Positions 24,857 to 31,380 of a stretch of 44,235 nucleotides of DNA are shown piece after piece. A model generated the notes under the pieces. That model saw only the letters and a list, made by a program, of their open reading frames with translations, was not told where the DNA came from and searched no databases. Location: assembly GCF_000331285.1 (NCBI RefSeq), contig NZ_ANFX01000050.1, positions 1 to 44,235 of the forward strand, given 5' to 3'. The translations under genes were made by a program, and so were the position numbers. Position 1 is the stretch's first letter. Each line of letters opens with the position of its first letter. Source of the DNA: Porphyrobacter sp. AAP82. Its GTDB lineage: Bacteria; Pseudomonadota; Alphaproteobacteria; Sphingomonadales; Sphingomonadaceae.

Positions 24857-24950
24857 CGGTCGCCCGGCGGCCGCAAGGGCGACCGCCCGCGCGCAGCGGG
24901 TCCGGAACGAAGTGGAGGACGCATAGCGAGGACGCCGCCGCGCAGGCGGC
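24857..24950 (+). repeat. Dispersed structured intergenic repeat (element C)
   Basis: It lies between tRNA-Lys and the membrane-protein gene. The first stem is CGGTCGC/GCGACCG (24857-24863 with 24879-24885). The core reads AACGAAGTGGAGGACGC and then AGCGAGGACG. The terminal hairpin is GCCGCC/GGCGGC (24934-24939 with 24945-24950). The core aligns with the copies at 28.2 and 29.8 kb, while the terminal stem has different bases but stays paired. Confidence 0.65.
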
Positions 24951-24965
24951 CGCGACAAACAAGAG

Positions 24966-25041
24966 TGGTGAGCCCGACAGGATTCGAACCTGTGACCCGC
25001 TGATTAAAAGTCAGCTGCTCTACCTACTGAGCTACGGGCCC
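24966..25041 (-). tRNA. tRNA-Lys, anticodon TTT, CCA encoded
   Basis: On the minus strand the full cloverleaf can be drawn. The acceptor stem GGGCCCG pairs with CGGGCTC (one G-T pair). The D arm is GCTC...GAGC, the anticodon arm GCTGA-CTTTTAA-TCAGC gives anticodon TTT, and the T arm is ACAGG-TTCGAAT-CCTGT. Discriminator A is followed by an encoded CCA. It lies 32 bp downstream of folK on the same strand. Confidence 0.97.
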
Positions 25042-25073
25042 ACTCGTGTCCCGCAGTGCGGCGGGGGACGCGC

Positions 25074-25562
25074 TCACCTAGGCAGGGGGCGCGGGCGGGT
25101 CAAGCGGGCTTGATGGTGGACGAGGGTGAGGCCGTGGGGGGGCGTGCGCCAGTCGGGAGCGATCATGCAGGCCGGATCGAGCACGAAGCGCCGCTGGGCG
25201 AAGGCCGGGTGGGGGATGGTGAGGGCATTCGAGCGCCATCCGCCGCCGCTCCACGCGATAATGTCGCAGTCGAGCACCCGGTCGCCCCAACGCTGACCGG
25301 GGCGGCGGCCAAATTCGCGCTCGGTGCGCTTGCAGGCCGCAAGCAGCGCGGGCGGATCGAGCGCGCTTTCCAGCACCAGCGCGGCATTGGCGAAGCGGCG
25401 CTGCGCGGCGCCCATCGCCGGGGTCGCGATCACCGGCGAGCGCGCGGCGATCGTGCCGAAGGCGGCCCATTCGTCCATCGCGGCCCGCACCACGGCGCGC
25501 GGATCGCCATAGAGAGGGTGCCGCCGGTTGCTCCCCAGCGCGATCAGGTAGGTGCTGGACAG
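25074..25562 (-). CDS. folK: 2-amino-4-hydroxy-6-hydroxymethyldihydropteridine diphosphokinase, CTG start
   Basis: A 162-residue HPPK of the folate pathway. The N-terminal motif is STYLIALGSNRRHPLYG. The magnesium-site motif RWGDRVLDCDII contains Asp98 and Asp100. The final IPHPAFAQRRFVLDPACMIAPDW is typical. There is no ATG, GTG or TTG in frame before the conserved N terminus; the first GTG (25493) would remove the GSN motif. The CTG at 25562 gives the expected start, has AGGA nine bases upstream, and lies 2 bp after the amidase stop, suggesting coupled translation. A sequencing error is the alternative. Confidence 0.82.
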   Translation of the reverse strand: MSSTYLIALGSNRRHPLYGDPRAVVRAAMDEWAAFGTIAARSPVIATPAMGAAQRRFANAALVLESALDPPALLAACKRTEREFGRRPGQRWGDRVLDCDIIAWSGGGWRSNALTIPHPAFAQRRFVLDPACMIAPDWRTPPHGLTLVHHQARLTRPRPLPR

Positions 25563-25564
25563 CC

Positions 25565-26443
25565 TCAGATGTCCTGCGCGATGCGCCCGTAAAGCTGCGG
25601 GCGGCGGTCGCGGAAGAAGCCCATCCCCGCGCGGTGGGTCGCAGCACGCGCCAGATCGAGCCGAGCGACCAGAACCCCGGTCTCCTCCTTGCCGAACAGC
25701 GCGAGGTCATCGCCCCACTCGTCGGTGATGAAGGAGTGGCCGTAGAAGGACTGGGCGCGGCCTTCCGGGCCCTCATGCCCGATGCGATTCGCGGCGACCA
25801 CCGGCATGCAGTTCGACACCGCATGCCCGATCATCGCGCGCCGCCACATGCGGCTGGTGTCGAGATCGGCATCATAGGGCTCCGAGCCGATTGCGGTCGG
25901 ATAGAGCAGCACCTCGGCGCCCAGCAGCGCCATCACCCGCGCGGCCTCGGGATACCACTGGTCCCAGCAGATGCCGACACCGACCTTGACACTTGCCCCG
26001 TTCTCGCCGGGCACGTCCCACACCTTGAAGCCATCATTGCCGGGGCGGAAATAGTATTTTTCCTCGTAGCCCGGGCCATCGGGAATGTGGCTCTTGCGAT
26101 AGGTGCCCATGATCGCGCCGTCCGGCCCGATCATCGCGAGAGTGTTGTAATAGTGGTGCCCGTCACGCTCGAAGAAGCTGGTGGGGATGGTCACTTTCAG
26201 CTTCGTGGCGAGCGCCTGCATGGCGATGACGCTGGGATGTTGGGCGGTCGGACGGGCGAGGGCGAACAGCGCCTCGTCCTCCTCGCGGCAGAAATAGGGG
26301 CCGCTGAACAGTTCGGGCGGCAGGATCAGCTGCGCGCCCCGGCTTGCAGCCTCCTCGACCAGCACGGTAACGGCGGCAATGTTCTCGGCCTCGTCGGACG
26401 AGCCGAGCGGGAGCTGAAGGGCGGCGACGGTGATGGCGGTCAT
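25565..26443 (-). CDS. aguB: N-carbamoylputrescine amidase
   Basis: A 292-residue nitrilase-superfamily amidase. The Glu-Lys-Cys triad is Glu44 (LPPELFSGPYFC), Lys117 (YRKSHIPDGPGY) and Cys159 (GVGICWDQWYPEAAR). Together with YNTLAMIGPDG and YPTAIGSEP this resembles AguB, which releases ammonia and CO2 from N-carbamoylputrescine to give putrescine in the agmatine route. The partner agmatine deiminase (AguA) is not adjacent. It is probably translated with folK, which begins 2 bp after its stop. A long stem-loop lies just upstream (26461-26501). Confidence 0.88.
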   Translation of the reverse strand: MTAITVAALQLPLGSSDEAENIAAVTVLVEEAASRGAQLILPPELFSGPYFCREEDEALFALARPTAQHPSVIAMQALATKLKVTIPTSFFERDGHHYYNTLAMIGPDGAIMGTYRKSHIPDGPGYEEKYYFRPGNDGFKVWDVPGENGASVKVGVGICWDQWYPEAARVMALLGAEVLLYPTAIGSEPYDADLDTSRMWRRAMIGHAVSNCMPVVAANRIGHEGPEGRAQSFYGHSFITDEWGDDLALFGKEETGVLVARLDLARAATHRAGMGFFRDRRPQLYGRIAQDI

Positions 26444-26460
26444 GCCGCCGCCCCTTATAG

Positions 26461-26501
26461 CGATTCCGAGTTCGGTGGAACACCGAACGGCTCGGAAATC
26501 G
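26461..26501 (-). other. Long stem-loop between the exported methyltransferase gene and aguB
   Basis: An inner perfect stem GTTCGGTG/CACCGAAC (26470-26477 with 26481-26488, loop GAA) is extended by an outer stem CGATTCCGAG/CTCGGAAATCG with one bulged A (26461-26470 with 26491-26501). There is no T run on either side, so it is not a typical terminator. It ends close to the AAGGGG Shine-Dalgarno of aguB. Confidence 0.55.
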
Positions 26502-26519
26502 CGCCCTACAAAGGCGCCA

Positions 26520-27395
26520 TTACTTCGCCTTCTTGAACAGCAGAGTCATGCGGTCGCTTTCGCCCAGGCCCTGCAAGTCCTCGCGCTTGGTGGCGAGCGT
26601 CGGGGGCATTTCCCACACGCCCTCCTTGTGATCGGCGGTGTCCCTGGGGTTGGCGTTGATCTCGCTCGCGGCGACCAGTTCGAAGCCGTTGATGCGCATG
26701 ATCGCGATCACATCCTCCTGCCGCAGGTAGCCCTTGGTGCCATTGGCATAGGTCCACGGCGCATCGGGCTTGGCACGGTGCTGCTCGACACCGATCAGGC
26801 CATCATCCTTGAGCAATTCGCGTATCGCGCGCAGCTCGGTATCGAGGATCCCGATGCGCAGCGGATTGTGCAGCGAGCGCATCAGGAGGATGCGATCGAA
26901 GGTGCCCTTGTGGCCCTCGAGATTGTCGAGCGTGATGCCGCTGAAGTGCTCGGCCGGAAGACCGGTATAGCCCGCGACCTCCTTGCCGAAGCCGGCCGCC
27001 TGGTCGCGCAGGCGCTGCTGGCGGGCGGGATCGGAAGAGGCGGACAGGGGGTTGGTGTAGATGCCGACCAGCTTGCCCTCGCCGCCGAGGTAGTGGCCGA
27101 GCAGGCGCGTGTACCACCCGCCGCCGGGCGAATATTCGCCGACCTTCATTTCCGGTCCGACATGGAAGAAGGCGAGGCTTTCGGCGGGGTGGCGGAAGGC
27201 ATCGCGCGCACGGTCCTCGGCGCGGCTCGGGTGGTTGATCGCGGCCGACAGCTGCTCGCCATGCATCTTGAGGAAGTGCGCGGTGTCCTTGATGTGCGCC
27301 TCGTCGACCTCGCCTGCCATGTGATGGTCGGCGATGGCCGGCGCGGCAAGCGCGATGCCGCTCGCGGCGGCAAGGGCGAGGATGATCTTGTTCAT
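26520..27395 (-). CDS. Exported methyltransferase-like protein
   Basis: A 291-residue protein with a cleavable signal peptide (residues 1-22, MNKIILALAAASGIALAAPAIA). The remainder resembles class I SAM-dependent methyltransferases: a motif-I-like VGEYSPGGGWYTRLLGHYLG at about 86-105, FDRILLMRSLHNPL, a late RAIRELLKDDGLIGVEQHRA, and the strand-rich end. It fits the group of predicted methyltransferases with leader peptides (COG4798-like). The puzzle is that SAM is not known to be available in the periplasm, so catalysis there is unproven. GGGAGAG precedes the ATG. Confidence 0.8.
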   Translation of the reverse strand: MNKIILALAAASGIALAAPAIADHHMAGEVDEAHIKDTAHFLKMHGEQLSAAINHPSRAEDRARDAFRHPAESLAFFHVGPEMKVGEYSPGGGWYTRLLGHYLGGEGKLVGIYTNPLSASSDPARQQRLRDQAAGFGKEVAGYTGLPAEHFSGITLDNLEGHKGTFDRILLMRSLHNPLRIGILDTELRAIRELLKDDGLIGVEQHRAKPDAPWTYANGTKGYLRQEDVIAIMRINGFELVAASEINANPRDTADHKEGVWEMPPTLATKREDLQGLGESDRMTLLFKKAK

Positions 27396-27437
27396 GGTAA
27401 CTCTCTCCCGGAATTTGCGAATGAATCTGGTCTACGA

Positions 27438-27533
27438 CCTCAGGCAGCGAAGCGGTAGCCGCAAATACGGCCTCAGGCAGCGAAGCGGTAGGCCGCAAAT
27501 ACGGCCTCAGGCAGCGAAGCGGTAGGCCGCAAA
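27438..27533 (+). repeat. Three tandem 33-34 bp repeats in the msrA upstream region
   Basis: Units at 27438-27470, 27471-27504 and 27505-27533 (truncated) are identical except for one missing G in the first. Each carries GGCAGCGAAGCGG. The junctions form GGCCG-CAAATA-CGGCC hairpins. They lie between the divergent methyltransferase gene (start 27395) and msrA (start 27596), so they may affect either promoter. AGCGAAGCGG is shared with the core of the dispersed elements at 28.2 and 29.8 kb. Confidence 0.9.
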
Positions 27534-27595
27534 AAATGCACACTGGCAATGGCGGCTTGCTAGCCTATCTGTGCCAGAAACAAACGGAGATTTCG

Positions 27596-28147
27596 ATGAG
27601 CGAGCAAGATACGGCGATCATTGCCGGGGGATGCTTCTGGTGCACCGAGGCGGTGTTCCGCGATGTGGTGGGCGTGAGCCGGGTCGAGAGCGGATATATC
27701 GGCGGCTCCAAGGCGAACCCGACCTACAAGGAGGTGTGCACCGGCACCACCGGCCACGCCGAGGGGATCCGCGTGACCTTCGATCCGGCGGTGATCAGCC
27801 TGCCCGAAATCTACGACGTGTTCCTCGGCACGCATGATCCGACGCAGCTGAACCGCCAAGGCAACGATGTCGGCACGCAGTATCGCAGCGCGATCTTCCC
27901 GCTGTCGGAGTGGCAAGGAGCCGAGGCCGAGGCCGCGATTCTCCGCTGGAACGCCGAGAACGGCAAGCAGGCGGTGACCACGATCGAGGGTCTTTCGGGC
28001 GGCGCGCAGACAGCGGAATGGTATCCGGCCGAGGACTACCACCAGGAATACTGGGACGGCGAAGGCCAGAGGAACCCCTATTGTCTCGCGGTGATTCCGC
28101 CCAAGCTGATGAAGCTGCGCAAGAGCTTCCAGAAATATGTGAAGTAG
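27596..28147 (+). CDS. msrA: Peptide-methionine (S)-S-oxide reductase
   Basis: A 183-residue MsrA that repairs methionine-S-sulfoxide. The catalytic motif GGCFWCTEAVF is at residues 11-21, with the active Cys13. YIGGSKANPTYKEVCTGTTGHAEGIRVTFDP and FLGTHDPTQLNRQGNDVGTQYRS are classic. No signal peptide is seen, so it should be cytoplasmic. The start at 27596 follows CGGAGATTTCG; an earlier in-frame start at 27536 has no ribosome site. msrB is elsewhere in the window (41998-42405). Confidence 0.95.
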   Translation: MSEQDTAIIAGGCFWCTEAVFRDVVGVSRVESGYIGGSKANPTYKEVCTGTTGHAEGIRVTFDPAVISLPEIYDVFLGTHDPTQLNRQGNDVGTQYRSAIFPLSEWQGAEAEAAILRWNAENGKQAVTTIEGLSGGAQTAEWYPAEDYHQEYWDGEGQRNPYCLAVIPPKLMKLRKSFQKYVK

Positions 28148-28162
28148 GTCGCCTTTGTGTGC

Positions 28163-28264
28163 GTGCCCGCATCCGCGGGCACGTCCTCGGTACTGTTCCT
28201 CCGCTTCGCTCCGGGCACCTGCGGCTCGCGCGCGTGCGCTCGCGGCCCGTCCGTTGGCGGGCCG
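28163..28264 (-). repeat. Dispersed structured intergenic repeat (element D)
   Basis: Read on the minus strand: hairpin CGGCCCG/CGGGCCG with octaloop (28243-28264), then the core GAGCGAAGCGGAGGAACAG and CGAGGACG (28182-28212), then terminal hairpin GTGCCCGC/GCGGGCAC (28163-28182, loop of four). It fills the gap between the convergent msrA and rsmB-like genes. The core nearly matches element E; the octaloop hairpin matches element B. Confidence 0.7.
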
Positions 28265-28287
28265 ACACCACTTCTCTCTTGCGAGGG

Positions 28288-29538
28288 TCAGTCCCTCACC
28301 CACCGCCCCACAAAAAACCCGTCGAGCCCGCCTTGATCGCCCAGCATCCCGGGGTGGGTGCGCAGCCAGCCCTCGGGGGTGGGGGCGAGGCCGGCGGGCA
28401 GGTCCCCGGCCGTGATCGGCTGCGGGGTGAGGCCCAGTTCGGCGTCGATCCACGCGGCCTGCTCCTCGCCCTCTTCGGCTTCGAGCGAGCACACCGCGTA
28501 GACCAGTACCCCGCCGGGGTTCAGCCATTCAGCCGCCTTGGCAGCGAGCGCGCGTTGCAGTTCGACCATCTCCGCCACCTGCCCCTTGCCGATGCGGTGA
28601 AGCACGTCGGGGTGGCGGCGGCAGGTGCCGGTCGCGGTGCAGGGCGCATCGATCAGGATCGCGTCGAAGCGGTGCTTGGGCTCCCATGTCAGCGCGTCGG
28701 CGCGCACCGGCGAGGCCTTCAATCCGGTGCGCTTCAGATTGTCTTTCAGCAGGTCGAGCCGCCGCTTCGACATGTCGAGCGCGGTCACCTTCCACCCTGC
28801 TGCGGCCAGCTGCATGGTCTTGCCGCCGGGCGCGGCGCACAGGTCGAGCGCGCTCCGGCCTTCCCCAGCCCCGAGCAGCCGCGCCGGCAGCGAGGCGGCG
28901 AGGTCCTGCACCCACCACGCGCCCTCCTTGAAATCCGCAAGGCTTTCCACCGCCGCGCCGCGCGGCAGGCGGATGTGGCCCGGCGCAAGGCTGACCCCGC
29001 CCATCTGGACGGCGCGGGTCTGGGTCTCGGCGGGATCGCGCAGGGCAAGGTCAAGCTCGGGCGGGAAGGCGAGACCGGGGGCGATCGCGGCGGCCTTCCG
29101 AGCGCCCCAGCGCTGAGCCACGCGCTCGGGCAGGGTCGGCACCTCGGGCAGCCGCGCCCCCTGCTTGTCCAGCGCCGAGAACACCCCGTGCGCCAGCCTT
29201 CTCGGCCCGCCCTCCAGCAAGGCAAGGCCGGTCGCGATCACCGCGTGCGGCGGGGTCTCCAGCCGCAGCGCCTGAGCGAGCATCAGCCGCAGCACCATGC
29301 GCGCCTTGGCATCGTCGGGCAGACGCTGCTTCGTCGCGGAGTCGATCAGTGCGTCGCAATCGGTGAGCCAGCGCAGCGTCTCCCCCGCAATCGCGCGGGC
29401 GAGCGCGCGGTCGGGCGCCTTGCGGATGTCGCCGAGCGCGGTGCCCTCGGCCTGCTCCAGCGTCTCGCCTCGCCGCAGCACGGCATCGAGCAGGCGCAAG
29501 CTTGCGCGGCGCACGGTAAGTCCGGGGGGAAGAGCCAT
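28288..29538 (-). CDS. rsmB: RsmB/NOP-family 16S rRNA (cytosine-5) methyltransferase
   Basis: A 416-residue enzyme. The N-terminal 130 residues form a NusB-like RNA-binding domain (RRASLRLLDAVLRRGETLEQA, LARAIAGETLRW). The catalytic domain has LDLCAAPGGKTMQLAAAG for SAM, DAPCTATGTCRRHPD with the release Cys, and LVYAVCSLEAEEGEEQ with the nucleophilic Cys. It methylates C5 of a cytosine in 16S rRNA (C967 in E. coli for RsmB). The exact target of this homologue is inferred from domain layout. Confidence 0.88.
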   Translation of the reverse strand: MALPPGLTVRRASLRLLDAVLRRGETLEQAEGTALGDIRKAPDRALARAIAGETLRWLTDCDALIDSATKQRLPDDAKARMVLRLMLAQALRLETPPHAVIATGLALLEGGPRRLAHGVFSALDKQGARLPEVPTLPERVAQRWGARKAAAIAPGLAFPPELDLALRDPAETQTRAVQMGGVSLAPGHIRLPRGAAVESLADFKEGAWWVQDLAASLPARLLGAGEGRSALDLCAAPGGKTMQLAAAGWKVTALDMSKRRLDLLKDNLKRTGLKASPVRADALTWEPKHRFDAILIDAPCTATGTCRRHPDVLHRIGKGQVAEMVELQRALAAKAAEWLNPGGVLVYAVCSLEAEEGEEQAAWIDAELGLTPQPITAGDLPAGLAPTPEGWLRTHPGMLGDQGGLDGFFVGRWVRD

Positions 29539-29594
29539 GGGCGCGCCCCTAACCGTCCTTGAAACAAAGCGCCAGCGCGCGCATTTGGTGGGGC

Positions 29595-29753
29595 ATGACC
29601 CGCGAGAAATCCGACGCCGCCAAGGCCTTCAAGAAGCCCGCCCACTGGACCAACGATCCGGTGCCCGCGCCCAAGTCCGTCACCAACGACGAGGCGCTCT
29701 CCCCCACCCGCTACGGCGACTGGGAGAAGGACGGGATTGCGGTCGATTTCTGA
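29595..29753 (+). CDS. DUF1674 / SdhAF4-like small protein
   Basis: A 52-residue protein ending in PTRYGDWEKDGIAVDF, the hallmark of the DUF1674 family that includes the succinate dehydrogenase assembly factor SDHAF4. Such proteins help assemble flavinylated SdhA. The ATG at 29595 is preceded by GGTGGGG. It is divergent from the rsmB-like gene, with a 56-bp gap, and is followed by a dispersed repeat. The sdh operon is not in this window. Confidence 0.85.
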   Translation: MTREKSDAAKAFKKPAHWTNDPVPAPKSVTNDEALSPTRYGDWEKDGIAVDF

Positions 29754-29773
29754 GGGGTCTGCAACGGACCATT

Positions 29774-29874
29774 CGGCGGCGCAGCCGGCGCAAGGCCGGA
29801 CGGCCTCCCGCAGACGCCCGTAGCGAAGCGGAGGAACAGCGGCGAGGACGCGCGCCCGGAGGGGCGCGCGCGCA
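29774..29874 (+). repeat. Dispersed structured intergenic repeat (element E)
   Basis: It contains CGCAAGGCCGGACGG then CCCGCAG, the core TAGCGAAGCGGAGGAACAG plus GCGAGGACG (29821-29850), and the terminal hairpin GCGCGCCC/GGGCGCGC (29850-29857 with 29862-29869). It occupies the gap between the convergent SdhAF4-like and P450 genes. Over the core it differs from element D at only a few bases, but the terminal stem is largely different in sequence. Confidence 0.7.
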
Positions 29875-31302
29875 TCAAAGCTTCACGAATTCCACCTTCA
29901 GCCCGTCCTTGGGCTGCGGGATCGGCCAGTCCTGCCACCCGGGCGCGTAGCCATCGGCCGCCTCGATACGGTAGCGCTGGAGCAGCTGGGCCATCAGGAT
30001 TTTGACCTGCATATAGGCAAAGTGGAGCCCGAGGCACATGTGCGCGCCGCCGCCGAAGGGCACCCAGGCATATTTGTGCCGCGCCTTCACCTTGTCCGGG
30101 GTGAAGCGCATCGGATCGAAGGTGTGGGGGTTGTCCCAGTACTCCTGCGCGTGGTGCGTCCAGTGGATATTGATCCCGACCATCGCGCCCGCCGGAATGC
30201 GGTAGCCGCCATATTCGAACGCGCGCAGCGCGCGGCGCGGCATCGAGGGCACCGGCGGGATCATCCGCAGCGATTCCTTGAAGGCCATCTCGGTAAGGTC
30301 AAGCTTGGCGAGATCGTCGTAATCGAGCGGGCGGGGGTTGCCGTCCCCGTCCGGGCCGCCGGTCACCGCGAAAATTTCCTCGCGCAGTTTCTCCTGCCAT
30401 TCCGGGTTGGTGGCGAGGTGGTAGATCAGCGATGTCGCCGAGGAGGTAATGGTGTCGTGCGCGGCCATCATCAGGAAATTCATGTGATCGACCACCTCGT
30501 CGACCGGCAGCAGCGAGCCGTCCTCGCGGGTGGCGGTGGCGAACTGGCTGAACATGTCCTGCCCGCCGCCTTCCTTGCGGCGGCGCAAGGTTTCCTTGGT
30601 GAAATAGTCGACGAGAAAGGCGCGGCCATCGACGCCCTTCTTCATCCTGGTGAAGGGCAGCGGACGGCGCACCGGCGCGACCGAGGCCTGCACCATGTCG
30701 ACGAAGGCTTCGTTGATCTTGTCCGCCTCGGGCCCCCACGGCAGGCCGATGAAGCTGTCGGCGGCCAGATCGAGGGTGAGCTTCTTGATCGCGGGATAGA
30801 AGGTCATCGGGCCGGCCCAGCCCGCCACTTCGCGCGCGATCCCGCGGTTCAATGCGCCCGAGTAATGCCGCATCGGTTCCGGCTTGAAAGCGATCGAGAG
30901 CGCGCGGCGGTCGATCCGGTGATGTTCGAAATCGATCAGCATCAGCCCGCGCGGGAACAGCTGGTCGAGCACCGGGCCCCAGCCCTGTTCGGAGGAGAAG
31001 ATCTTGTCCTTGTTGAACAAGAGCAGCTCGTTCGCCTCGGCACCGATCAGCGCGACCTGCCAGCCGCCGAACGCGCGGTTCTTGTAGACCTTGCCGTGGG
31101 TGCGGATCATCCGCTCGGCAAAGGCGTGGGGGTCGGCGAGCATGGTGAAGGTATTGCCGACCACCGGCCAGCCGGCCTCGCCCGGGATATGCGCAAGGTC
31201 GGCCTCGGTCAGGCGCTGCTCGCCCCAGTGGCGCGGCGCGCCGGCGGGCGCGGTGCCGCCGGTGGTTTCGTTGTCCTGCGGGGCTTCGGCAAGGGTGGCC
31301 AT
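29875..31302 (-). CDS. Cytochrome P450
   Basis: A 475-residue soluble P450. The heme-thiolate motif is FGGGAHMCLG (Cys423), the I-helix oxygen-activation segment MMAAHDTITSS (278-288) and the K-helix ESLR (343-346). WHPHTFDPMRF-like meander elements are also visible (NPHTFDPMRFTPDK). The substrate is unknown; no ferredoxin gene is adjacent. The start at 31302 follows GGAAAG; the frame upstream is shorter on evidence. It lies 78 bp downstream of ferrochelatase on the same strand, so heme supply and this enzyme may be co-expressed. Confidence 0.93.
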   Translation of the reverse strand: MATLAEAPQDNETTGGTAPAGAPRHWGEQRLTEADLAHIPGEAGWPVVGNTFTMLADPHAFAERMIRTHGKVYKNRAFGGWQVALIGAEANELLLFNKDKIFSSEQGWGPVLDQLFPRGLMLIDFEHHRIDRRALSIAFKPEPMRHYSGALNRGIAREVAGWAGPMTFYPAIKKLTLDLAADSFIGLPWGPEADKINEAFVDMVQASVAPVRRPLPFTRMKKGVDGRAFLVDYFTKETLRRRKEGGGQDMFSQFATATREDGSLLPVDEVVDHMNFLMMAAHDTITSSATSLIYHLATNPEWQEKLREEIFAVTGGPDGDGNPRPLDYDDLAKLDLTEMAFKESLRMIPPVPSMPRRALRAFEYGGYRIPAGAMVGINIHWTHHAQEYWDNPHTFDPMRFTPDKVKARHKYAWVPFGGGAHMCLGLHFAYMQVKILMAQLLQRYRIEAADGYAPGWQDWPIPQPKDGLKVEFVKL

Positions 31303-31380
31303 GTCTTTCCAGATGCTCCGGTTATCGCGTTCGGATTCGCAACTTACCTTGATGAAAGTTTCGCGCAAGTTTCCCGCGCG

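Noticed and set aside
27421..27525. Coding interpretation of the tandem repeats (LRQRSG-type peptide repeats)
   Set aside because: The frame is open only because the unit is GC-rich; no ribosome site and one unit is out of register by a base.
27438..27533. CRISPR array
   Set aside because: The repeats are directly adjacent with no unique spacers and no cas genes in the window.
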